64,000 bases of DNA, from positions 7,682,863 through 7,746,862 of the forward strand of contig NC_079428.1 of NCBI RefSeq assembly GCF_026213295.1, in the 5' to 3' direction. Below, in pieces: positions 1 to 21,102 of this stretch. Each line of letters starts with the position of its first letter. The first letter of the stretch is position 1. The stretch is from Gadus chalcogrammus (taxonomy: Eukaryota; Chordata; Actinopteri; Gadiformes; Gadidae). A model generated the notes under the pieces. The model was not told the DNA's origin and ran no database searches. It worked only from the letters and a program-made list of their open reading frames with translations. Made by a program: the position numbers and the translations under genes.

Positions 1-1240
1 ATCTTTGTAAGCCCCAAACAAATAATCACATTGTCTTGGGCCTATGCCGATTTGGGGGGCCTATCATGAGCCAGTATTAAAAAAATAAATAATAATGACT
101 GCATCTCATGATACGCCCCCTGATGGTCGAAGGCCCTGGGGCTTCAGCCCAGGTAAGCGTGGGCATTAAGGCGGCCTCGCTGGAAATAATGCAGAACTGG
201 AACTGGAACTTGTTTTGATAAAGCGACCATTCGGTTGAACCCTTTGGAAATGCTTTGAGAGTAATTTAAGGTGTATTCCCCTGACATGAGCTGGAGCTAG
301 GCTACTGGAACTTCAGTTGGCTAAGGTCAATGGAAGCGGCTAACCAAAAGCTAATGCTAACCCAGCCATCCCCCCTTCTGGATGCACAGTGATCAATTTG
401 GGTAAGACCGGCAAAGGCCAATTTGCAGGTACCTCAGTGATTTCCCTAATATGTCTATCCTTAGAGTCCCTAGACTATTGTTATTGATATAGTATGGGGA
501 TATTTTTTAGCATTTTTAGGTTATTATTATCATTATTATTGATGTTATTATTAGTAGTAGTTGTAGAACTAATACTATTTACTTATTCATTCATAAATAA
601 AGGCTTTTATCATTATTTTACATTGTTAATCTAATTCTTATTATTCCAATTAAATTACCAATTATAATATTGCATTTTCCTTGGTTGGAAACAAACATTG
701 TACCCGTAAGTCAGGATACTGAAAAGGAAATGGTGTACAGCCAGTGTAACTAGGGCGTGCCATACTTCTGATTACATTTGCCCCCAGAATTGATGGGAGC
801 TTAAGGTAAATCCTATCACTGAATTACAATATCCCTCAGCCAATATTTCTCCCTTACTCTCGTTATCGCTCACTTAACCTCTCTCACTGGCTTTTACTGG
901 CTTTCTCTCCCTCTCTCACACTCTCCCCAGTTCACTCATACTCTCTCTATCTGTGTCTTGCCCTATGCATATCTCTCTGTCTCCACTCTCTCTCCGCCTC
1001 GTTTTCTCTATTTCCTTCCCTTCTCTGTCTCTGTCTCTGTCTCTGTCTCTGTCTCTGTGTGTGTGTGTGTGTATTGAACAGTCTGAGTCTGGACTCAGTG
1101 ATGGAGGATAAATAGATAACGGCCACAGGGTCAGCGCAGTGACAGAGTGTGTGTGTGTGTGTCTTGCTATGCATGGATTCACACATGCTTACAGTACTGT
1201 CTGTGTGTAAGCTATGCATAGGTATACGTAAGTACTCACA

Positions 1241-1373
<133 letters not shown>

Positions 1374-1931
1374 AATGACAACATTAAAGAAACTGGAATG
1401 TAAAACAGGCCAGACACAGACCAGGGACAGCAGAGCCAGAGTCACACATCTATAAAGAATTGTATAACAAAAAGATACACAAAAACCCATTTCAATCGCA
1501 CACGGACGGTACAAATTCACAGTAAGATGTCAACAGTCAGAGGAGAGGAAACAGACTCTACCGGGAGAAAATAAGTTCTCCCTCGCCATACGTTTGTTAG
1601 TCTGCTCTGTGCTCTGCCTTCTCTGCCTGCTCCAGGCCCGGCTAGCCGAGTGTGGATCAGTAGGTGCTGATCATTACTGTGCTCTGTTGATGCCTGCTAG
1701 GAGGATCTCTGCTCGCTGGCACAGGATCTCTGATTGCATGAAGGGGAAGTCGTATATTTTATGATGCTCTCCACTGACCATATAAATATTTAAATGCTTT
1801 AATCGGCGTGTGTGTGCGTTTGTTTGTGTCTGTTTGTGTGTATTTGTGTGTGTGTCTTTCTGTCAGTGTATTCGTGTGTGAGTGTGTTCGTGTGTGTGTT
1901 TATATTGATGTGCGTGTTTATTTTTCTGTTT

Positions 1932-12312
<10,381 letters not shown>

Positions 12313-14010
12313 GAAGCGTTAACCCCGCCCCCAGACCCAAACCACTCCCCCTCAACCACCACTTGTCATAGTTTTCAACTCGCTGTCAATCGCCAGAGAC
12401 AATGTCAGCACTAAAGCTATATTTATTACTGCAGCATTTGTTATTAACAAAAAAAATATATTGTTTTGTTTTTGTTTTTACATTTTTTGCACAAAGTTGA
12501 CTTACAAACTCATGACAGATTTTAAACACTTTTACCAAGACAAGGTCATCACGCAATAGGACTACAGAATATTCCAGAAGAAGCAGTAGCAGAGCTCCAG
12601 AACCAATATGTACCCAGAATCTCTAGAACCACTAACAGTGAGTGACTGGGCTTCTAATGTACACAGTGAAACAGTTTCATGACATATCTAAAGGTTCAAA
12701 GGGCTTTGGTTAACAACTTGAATGCCAACCACACGCTGAGATTGAACCACAGGAAAAGCGCAATTTTTACTGCCTGAAATGACTGCCTGCTGATTTGGTA
12801 GATGACATCACTGTTACGCGGCTCAAACGTAACAAAGAAATGGGGCAGGAGACCGTGTGACAATCCACGTTAACATCACCCGGCACCAATTTCAGCCAAT
12901 CAGAAGATCTGTTTCAGTTATCTCTGGTGCCATCCCTGAGGTTTTAGTTTGGTAAATGGTTACTCAACATAAGCACACCTAACAGTTTGGCTCTTTTATA
13001 ATGTTCACATTATTCTTCAATAATACGTATTTATTTTTCTTTGATATATATTTATTATTTTCTGCTATTCTAAGGGCATCCTCGTTACGAACACCCGAGT
13101 CTTGAAAGGAATTGCAGGTTATCAATTAATTCCTGGCTCTGAGTTTGTTTAGGACAAACATTGTTAGCAACCCCCAAGAAATATACTGTATGATTGGTTT
13201 TTAAATTGTATTATGTTTTGTTTTGTTGTTGCAAAATGTCAACGGCCAAAGACTAGGTCTGTAATTGAAGTGGGCCTAGAATCTTCCACTGCCTCCTCTT
13301 GAAAGAATGCTTGCCACCAAGGTACCATTTCATAAGTCAAAACTCAGAATTCAGATACTAAGATAATAATACAACCCATCATCAGTACTCTGTTGATTAT
13401 CGATTGACAACTGTCAATCACTTAACCACCGTCTTCATTCTTTAAATAAAAGGTTGAGAGCCCGTTCAACACATTTTCTAATTAGCCAAAACCTAATGGA
13501 CAAGTATCCAATAAGTGACAGAGTTAGACAAATCAAACTCTGCGATAAGAACGTAAAAGAACATGTGACCTATCAATGGACCATCACACTGCCTTCTGCC
13601 GAGTCAGTGTCCCCATAATTGTTTTGTCAATTGAGAAATTAATTAATTCGAAGAAAAAAAACTTGGCATCTTTATTCAACACTACAGACGGCGGTGGTTT
13701 AGGCATCTGTAATTTCGTAGCTCATCTTAGTTATTTCACTAATATCTGTAACCGTTACCTGTTTTTTCCTACACAACATGTTGTACTCGATACTCACAAT
13801 AAACAGTTTTTACATTTTACATATTTACATTAACTTACATTAGCTACAGAGCCTTCCCTCACACCTTTCATATATTTGTACTGTCTTCTTCGCTAAACAC
13901 ATGCTCAGATATCAACAAACCCTGGCGGCATTTTGGAATTGGAACTTTTACTTTCTCTGGGAATGTAAACTCGTGTGCCTGATGATTCGAAAATAAAAGT
14001 AGGCATTGTT
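12313..14010 (+). other. Probable pde5a 3' untranslated region and downstream AT-rich DNA
   Basis: This non-coding stretch follows the pde5a stop. AATAAA hexamers lie at 13445-13450, 13798-13803 and 13992-13997 and are possible poly(A) signals. The sequence cannot say which is used. No other gene is seen here. Confidence 0.5.
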
Positions 14011-14899
14011 TTTAATTATTTTGACCCCAACTCTTCTTCAAATATAAGACAAATATTTTTAACATTAGGTTAATACATTACATTATTTCTGAAATGACAC
14101 TAAGAAAACTGAATTAAAATACTTGTTATAAATCCTACTTAATTATATTCATAGTAACATAATTTGTGCATACTGCAAACAGCTGTAAGAGCTACTATAA
14201 AAACCCAATATAATTTTACCATGGAGTACACCTCCCATAGGCCTAAGCAGTGTCCTGGAGGAGAAATCAAAGAAAATAGCTGTGAAAGAAAAGATTCGGA
14301 ATGGCCCGTCTTGGTATAAAGCCCCCTCGCCACCACGACAAGGCAACAGTATCCAGCTGCAGCCCCAGAGAACAACACCCTGGCGTGACAGAACACCCAG
14401 GCGGGACGGAAGTACTGTGGCTGGACGGAAGTTACCTCCGATAAAAAAATGTATTTATCGCTTGAATTAACATAACATAGAAATAAAAAAATATTTAGAC
14501 ACGTCAGTAACCATTTAAAGGTTTAACGTTGTTCAGACATACCTCAGGATTTTTTCTTTGTGTTATTAAACTTATTAGACCCAAAAATTAGAATAAAACA
14601 ATATTATGACACGTCAGTAAGGTTTTTTATAGCTTAATTTTTTTAACGTTATTGAGACTAATAAACTGATTTAGTGTGTAGACAATTATTTAATAGAATT
14701 GTGTATTATACACTTTACTCATTAAGTATTTGACCATTAGAATTAAGTAATTAGAATGAAGTAATTGTTTTAATATGTCTAATAGAATCAAATTAAATTT
14801 TTTGTAAAGTATATCATCATAATTTGATATCAATATACATTGAAGAATAACCACACCAAAGTTTCCTCACAATTTATGTAACAAATAATCTACAGAAGC

Positions 14900-15482
14900 T
14901 TAAAGATATAGCTTCTTCATGCCGACTGCCATCAGCTCCAACTCACTGTCAAAAGAAGCAAACAGTCAAATCAATATTAAGCCTATACAATATATTATTT
15001 CACTGGAAACGTCATTCACTTCTCTTTTTCGCTTCAGTCTGAAGACTGGTGGAAGTAGTCCAGCCGCCATTTGTTTGGCCTCCTCCATGAAGTGTGGGAA
15101 CCTTCTGCTGTGCCTGTATAAATAAAGAGAAATGATTGTAGGAATTATACATATTTTGTTAACATTGGGGTTGAGGTATATATTCATATTTGAAATAAAC
15201 AAAAACATACCCATCCAGGTGGAAGTTCTCAAGCAGTACTGTGCACCCCCATTTTCTGAGGACAGGCATGTCTTTCTAAAGTAAGGGGATATTCCAAGAA
15301 TTGACAATGATAAAATATGTATACAAGTATGATTTTTTTTATGTTGTAACCTTACATATGTCAAAAATCCAATTCTTATTTTAAACGTATCGTTTCAATC
15401 GTCAGCTCTTTTTTCATTTGATGTAATGCCTACCTACAACAGTGAAGTCAAACGGTGCCTCCATGGCAAGGTACCAAGCATA
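14900..15482 (-). CDS. Possible exons of an unrecognised gene or gene relic
   Basis: Four minus-strand blocks look like exons. 15434-15482 (or ending at 15438) starts after a good acceptor and reads YAWYLAMEAPFDFTV. 15211-15275 reads KDMPVLRKWGCTVLLENFHLDG with a GTATGT donor. 15113 down to about 15011 reads HSRRFPHFMEEAKQMAAG and then LLPPVFRLKRKREVND after an ATACAG acceptor. 14945-14900 reads ELELMAVGMKKLYL and a TAA stop. Blocks two and three join in frame across a split Gly codon. The junction into the last block is not clean: the phases agree only if a different acceptor is used. The residue composition looks like real protein, unlike the repeat-derived frames around it. I do not recognise the family. 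It could be the tail of a minus-strand gene, or a decayed transposon-encoded or duplicated gene. Confidence 0.33.
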
Positions 15483-15496
15483 CTGTGATGGAAAAA

Positions 15497-16256
15497 TGTA
15501 ATTGGTGACAACATTCACACGCGTTGTTATAGTGCTGAGAGGGTGTGTTTTTGAGTCAGTTGTGATCGCCGATGTCTTGCTTTCTTGTACTTTTGCCTCT
15601 GTAGTCTGTTTTGATGCTCGTCATTGTAGTCCTTTGCATAACCTGACCTTCTTTTCTCATATTACTATTCAGATGTAAAGCCGTTTCGCCGAATTCAACA
15701 AAAAACAGAGGAAAGGACACAACATTATCGAGACCAATCTCATGGGCCCTGACGAACCGGTGAACGGGATAAGTCTGATGAATTTAACAACGGGTCGAAC
15801 CAATGATGGAAGTCTTCAACAGCAGATGAAACAGGACATGAAACAGTACATTTGTTACGAATGAGATCAATCTTATTTTAGATTTCTGTTGCCTACTGTA
15901 AAACCGAAGAGATCAGTCGGAGTCAATTGCTAATCCGATAAAGTTGGATGGAAGGAAGCCAATGAGTTGGATGACACCTAGGATAATCCCTCAAATCACA
16001 AATCTTTGAACAAGATATGCATTGAAGTAGAAACATTTATTTCCCTGTGATATCATAGATGTTTTTCCACTTTGATTTTGCTACTGTTTCTGGGACATGT
16101 GATGTTTATAATGAAAGACCAGTTCAAATAGGATTTCTGTCATTGTTTTATATGATCTAGAATTTCTGCGGAATTTCATTCACAGCGCAACACATGTGAC
16201 ACTTGATGTGAAATGGCTGGAGATAGAATATAGGCCTTCCTAGACCTTCAAAGGAA
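15497..16256. other. Intergenic DNA with one short open frame
   Basis: No gene is recognised. A plus-strand open frame at 15679-15864 (62 codons, closed by a stop on the left and TGA on the right) has non-repetitive composition (RFAEFNKKQRKG, GPDEPVNGISLMNLTT) but no start codon and no convincing splice site. Confidence 0.4.
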
Positions 16257-17225
16257 TTTGGTGCAGCGGTCAGGGCTGTTGGTTAATGTTCTGTAGTCTC
16301 TGGTTCGAGTCCCTGCTCACACGGCAACAAGAGGTACCTTAATGGATATGTCTTATTTCTCTATCATGTGAATGGTAAAGTCAAGTATAACCTCCAAGCA
16401 CGGTCTGGATAGCGTCTTGGTGGTGAAGCGGTCAGAGGCAGTGGTTTAATGCTCTGTAGACGAAGGTTTGAGTCCCCGCTCACAGGGCCACCAGAGGTAC
16501 GTAAATGGATACATCTTATTTCTCAATCATGTGAATGGTAAAGTCAAGTATAACCTCCAAACACGTACTGGTAAGCGTCTGGGTGGTGAAGCGGGCAGGG
16601 CTGTAGGTTAACGCTCTGTCTGCTAAGGTTCAAGTCCCCGCTCACGCAGCCACCAGAGGTACCTTAATGGATACAACTTATTTCTCAATCATATGAATGG
16701 TAAAGTCAAGTATAACCTCCAAACACATTCTGGAAAGCGTCTTGGTGGTGAAGTGGTCAGGGCTCTCGGGTAAAGCTCGGTAGACTCTGGTTCGAGTCCC
16801 TGCTCAAACGGCCACTGGTGGTACCATAATGGATGCATCTTATTTCTCTATCATGTGAATGGTAAAGTCAAGTATAACCTCCAAACCTGATCTGGTAAGT
16901 GTCTTGGTGGTGCAGCGGTCAGGGCTGTCGGTTAAAGCTCTGAAGACTCTGGTTTGAGTCCCCGCATGCACGCACGGCTAATAAGAATGTTGAGCATTCC
17001 GTCACTATGGTTCAGGTTCTCGGATCTGAACCGGGGTTCAAGAGGTATAGTAATGGATGCATCTTATTTCTCTATCATGTGAATGGTAAAGTCAAGTATA
17101 TCCTCCAAACACATATTAGAGGCAGAGTCTTGGTGGTGCAGCGGTCAGGGCTGATGGTTAACGGTTAGTTAACGCCCTGTAGACTAAGGTTCGAGTCCCC
17201 GCTCACACGGCCACCGAGATAAGAA
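16257..17225 (+). repeat. Tandem array of tRNA-like units, left arm (six units)
   Basis: Six units each contain an A-box-like TGGTGCAGCGGTCAGGG and a B-box GGTTCGAGTCC or close variant, about 40 bases apart as in a tRNA gene. B boxes lie at 16302, 16465, 16627, 16789, 16951 and 17188, so the unit is 162-163 bp, with one longer unit of 237 bp holding an extra block (about 16980-17050). The non-tRNA part of each unit includes GGTAAAGTCAAGTATAACCT. It looks like a tRNA-derived SINE that became a satellite. Confidence 0.9.
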
Positions 17226-17365
17226 TACACCAAGGTCGGCTCCTCCACGTTGGCGCGTATCCCAGAACCCCACCGCCCCATCTCCGGGGGGGGTGGGGGG
17301 GGGTAAGGACTAAAGGGGTCTTGCTACTTGTGGTAAGGACTAAAGGGGTCTTGCTACTTGTGGCA
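17226..17365. repeat. G/C-run spacer and 30 bp direct repeat
   Basis: CCCCACCGCCCC and long G runs are followed by two copies of a 30 bp unit (TAAGGACTAAAGGGGTCTTG and onwards) at 17304 and 17334. The reverse complements of both parts recur at about 18900-19050 on the other side of the central block. Confidence 0.85.
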
Positions 17366-17379
17366 AGGACTACTATTTT

Positions 17380-18800
17380 ACTTTTCCCATTATAATTTTT
17401 ACTTTTTAAAAGTTTCCCTTTTTTGATGATACTTTTTAAAAGATATATTTATATATTTTTTTTAAATGTGTTTTTTAATTAAAAAAAATGGTGTTATTTT
17501 TAAAAAAGGGTTTTATTGTGGGGTTTTTTTTAAAAAATGTTTTCTTTTAAAAAAAAGAGTGCTTTTTGTGGGGGTTTTTTGAAAAAATGTTTTTTGTGTT
17601 TTTTAAAAAATGAGTTTTTTTGTGGGTTTTTTTTAAAAAAGGGTTTTTTTGTGGTTTTTTTTTTTAAAAATGTTTTCTTTTAAAAAAAAGAGTGCTTTTT
17701 GTGGGGGTTTTTTGAAAAAATGTTTTTTGTGTTTTTTTAAAAAAAAGTTGTTTATTTTTTTAAAAAAAGGGTTTTTTTGTGGGTTTTTTTTAAAAAATGT
17801 TTTCTTTTAAAAAAAAGAGTGCTTTTTGTGGTTTTTTTTTGAAAAAAAGTTTTTTGTGTTTTTTAAAAAAAAAGTTGTTTATTTTTAAAAAAAAAGGGTT
17901 TTTTTGTGGGGTTTTTTTAAAAAAGGGTTTTTTGTGGTTTTTTTTTTAAAAAATGTTTTTTGTGTTTTTTAAAAAATGAGTTTTTTTGTGGTTTTTTTTT
18001 TAAAAAGGGTTTTTTGGTGGGGTTTTTTTTAAAAAGGGTTTTTTTGTGGGTTTTTTTTTAAAAAATGTTTTCTTTTAAAAAAAAGAGTGCTTTTTGTGGG
18101 GTTTTTTTTAAAAAATGTTTTTTGTGTTTTTTAAAAAATGAGTTTTTTTGTGGGTTTTTTTTTAAAAAATGTTTTCTTTTAAAAAAAAGAGTGCTTTTTG
18201 TGGGGGTTTTTTGAAAAAATGTTTTTTGTGTTTTTTAAAAAAAAAGTTGTTTATTTTTTTAAAAAAAGGGTTTTTTTGTGGTTTTTTTTAAAAAAAGGGT
18301 TTTTTTGTGGGGGGTTTTTTAAAAAATGTTTTCTTATAAAAAAAAGAGTGCTTTTTGTGGGGGTTTTTTGAAAAAATGTTTTTTGTGTTTTTTAAAAAAT
18401 GAGTTTTTTAAAAAAAAAACACTTTTAAAAAGTGTTTTTTTTTAAGTGTTTTTTAAAAAAAAAGTTGTTTATTTTTAAAAAAAAAAGGGTTTTTTTGTGG
18501 GTTTTTTTTTTAAAAAGGTTGTTTTTCAAACTTTTTTTTCTTTTTGAAAGTTACCCTTTGATGAAACTTTTTAAAAGTTATATATTTTTTTTTTTTGGTG
18601 TTATTTTGTTGTTTTTTTGGAAAAAAGTGCTTTTTGGGGGGAAGGTGTTTTCTTTTTTGAAAAAAATGGTTTTATGGTTGTTTTTTTTGAAAAAATGTCT
18701 GAATTTTTTTTTTAAAGGTTTTTATTTTTTTGAAAAATCTGTTTTTTTTTTAAAAAAAAAGGTTTCTTTTAAAAAAGTGTTTTTTGTGTTTTTTTTTCAA
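17380..18800. repeat. T/A/G homopolymer-rich tandem repeat block
   Basis: About 1.4 kb of T runs, A runs and GTGGG blocks with almost no C. A marker block GAGTGCTTTTTGTG recurs (GC at 17561, 17693, 17821, 18089, 18193 and 18350), giving a loose higher-order period of about 105-160 bp. A Phe/Lys-rich open frame across 18432-18821 is a composition artefact. Confidence 0.9.
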
Positions 18801-18837
18801 GGGGTCTTGCTACGGGGGTAAAGACTCAAGGGGTCTT

Positions 18838-18905
18838 GAGGCATTTTTGAATGCCCCTGTAAAGTTTCATCACAGTGAAACTTTCAAAGGGTCATTCAAA
18901 AAAGT
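18838..18905. repeat. Imperfect hairpin at the inner edge of the right arm
   Basis: TTTTTGAATG and GTTTCA on the left pair with TGAAAC and CATTCAAAAA on the right, with a loop of about 6 bases near 18875. Outside it, GGGGTCTTGCTAC faces GTAGCAAGACCCC. Confidence 0.8.
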
Positions 18906-19059
18906 AGCAAGACCCCCTTATACTTGACTTTACCATTCACATGATAGTCCTTACCCGGTGGGGGTAAGGACCCCTTAAGTCCTTACCGCAAGTAGCAAGA
19001 CCCCCTTTAGTCCTTACCCGTGGAACCCCACCCGCCCCAGAGGAGGGGGTGGGGTTCTG

Positions 19060-20170
19060 GCACGTTGGGGACCGTTTGGGGGTACTCCCTTCTTGGTGGC
19101 CGGGTGAGCGGGGACTCGAACCTGAGTCTACAGAGCATTAACTAACAGTTAACCATCAGCCCTGACCGCTGCACCACCAAGACGCTTACCAGTACGTGTT
19201 TGGAGGTTATACTTGACTTTACCATTCACATGATTGAGAAATAAGATGTATCCATTAACGTACCTCTGGTGGCCGTGTGTGTGTCTCATAGTGTCTGAAT
19301 GCTCAACATTCTTATTAGCCATGCGTGCATGCGGGGACTCAAACCTGAGTCTACAGAGCGTTAACCGACAGCCCTGACCGCTTCACCACCAAGACGCCTT
19401 GGTGGTGGTCATAGTTGACTTTACAGCCACCAAGGTACCTTGGTGGCTTACCTTTTCCAAAGGTCATACTTGACTTTACAGCCACCAAGGTAACTCTGGT
19501 GGCTGTGTGAGCGGGGACTCGAACCTTAGTCTACAGAGCGTTAACTAACCGTTAACCACCAGCCCTGACCGCTGCACCACCAAGACGCTTACCAGAACAT
19601 GTTTGGAGGTTATACTTGACTTTACCATTCACATGATAGAGAAATAAGATGTATTCATTAATGTACCTCTTGAACCCCGGTTCGGATCCAGGAACCTGAA
19701 CCATAGTGTCTGAATGCTCAACATACTTATTAGCCGTGCGTGCATGCGGGGACTCAAACCTGAGTCTACAGAGCGTTAACTAGCCGTTAACCACCAGCCC
19801 TGACCACTTCACCACCAAGATGCTTATCAGAATGTGTTTGGAGGTTATACTTGACTTTACCATTCACATGATAGAGAAATAAGATGTATCGAGTATTGTA
19901 CCTCTTGAACCCTGGTTCTAAGCAGGGCACCTGAACCTACGTAGTGTCTGAAAGCTCATCATGCTTATTACCCGTGCGTGCGTGGACTCGAACCTGAGTC
20001 TACAGAGCGTTAACCGACAGCCCAGACCGCTTCACCACCAAGACACTTAACAGAGCATGCTTGGAGGTTATACTTGACTTTACAATTCACATGATAGAGA
20101 AATAAGATGTATCCATTAAGGCACCTCTTGAACCCTGGTTCTGAGCAGGGAACCTGAACCATAGTGTCTG
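19060..20170 (-). repeat. Tandem array of tRNA-like units, right arm (five units, inverted)
   Basis: Same family as the left arm but in reverse orientation. Reverse-complement B boxes (GGACTCGAACC or GGACTCAAACC) start at 19112, 19335, 19515, 19750 and 19984, spacing 180-235 bp. Most units carry the longer form with the ACATTCTTATTAGCC and GAACCCCGGTTCGGATCC blocks. A 24 bp perfect palindrome built of GCCACCAAGGTAC lies at 19425-19448. Confidence 0.9.
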
Positions 20171-20508
20171 AAAGCTCCTCATGAAGGGCTGGTGGGGCTA
20201 GAGCCCCTCTTGCCCCTCCAGACGAACTCAGCCAGAAGAAGCAAAATTATTATCCAAACGTATTATTTTATAGTACTTTCTGGGGAGATTTTTTATATAT
20301 ATATATTTTCTTTTTTTCTTTTGAGAGTAGGTGGGGCCGAGTCCCACTTGCCCCTTATGACCAGTCGCCACTGATCGTTCTAGTAACGTCAACGTCATAA
20401 ACGTACAGCCATTCATTTTTGTGATTTGCTGCCCTCTTTTGGTCAGGCGAATTACTACAACCGAATCACCCATTGAAGAATAAATCGCGACTGAAGGAAT
20501 AAACTACC

Positions 20509-20514
20509 TTTATT
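20509..20514 (-). other. Candidate poly(A) signal of mad2l1
   Basis: TTTATT on the plus strand, AATAAA on the minus strand, about 415 bases downstream of the mad2l1 stop codon. Not the only possible signal. Confidence 0.45.
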
Positions 20515-20929
20515 AGACAGAAAAAGTAAACCACAAAAAGCCACCTGCTAAAACATAAGCTTGTGAGGAAAAAAAGTAAGTCCAACACAGGTTTATCGAC
20601 TATATAATATTGCTATAATATTTACATCAACTTTGAGGCACTGGTTCAGCCACTACATCTCAAAGAAGAACATCTTGGGACACAAAACCAAAAATAAGAC
20701 AAAGCTACGATTTTTTAAAGACAATAATGACAGTAGCAGGACAACATTCAAATATATGGGCAGACCCCAGACAATGAAGATAGGACATACATAAAGGCAG
20801 TGTAAAAGTATCTCGAGGAGGTCATCCTCCAAAAGGTAGATGACTAGCGAGTATATAACAGCTTATAAAGAGGGGGGAACGTGTGAGAAAAGAGCAGGGG
20901 GAGGGAAAGCAACAGGGGGGAGGGTTTGG

Positions 20930-21102
20930 TTAGGCAGAGTCCGTCCTCTTGTAGGCTACCATGCTGTTGACCTTATGGATGGACGTAGTGAAGGAGCGAA
21001 GGCGAACCTCCTCTGATTGGTCAATGATCTGGGGCCCTGACTCCTCCCACTTCTCGGGCACCATCAGGTCTTTGTCCGTGTAGACCAACAGGTCAAAAGC
21101 AC
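20930..21102 (-). CDS. mad2l1: mad2l1 last coding exon
   Basis: 173 bp, two bases completing Cys, then 56 codons and a TAA stop. It encodes the safety-belt C-terminus, including EKWEESGPQ. Acceptor TTTTCAG. Confidence 0.95.

Noticed and set aside
16257..17225. Functional tRNA gene cluster
   Set aside because: A and B boxes are present, but the units have no convincing acceptor stem or conserved anticodon and sit in long identical repeat units; a SINE-derived satellite fits better.
18432..18821. 129-codon Phe/Lys-rich frame
   Set aside because: Produced by T and A runs in the homopolymer block; no gene-like composition.
16257..20170. CRISPR-like array
   Set aside because: Units are 162-235 bp with tRNA-like boxes in a vertebrate genome; there are no short repeats with unique spacers.
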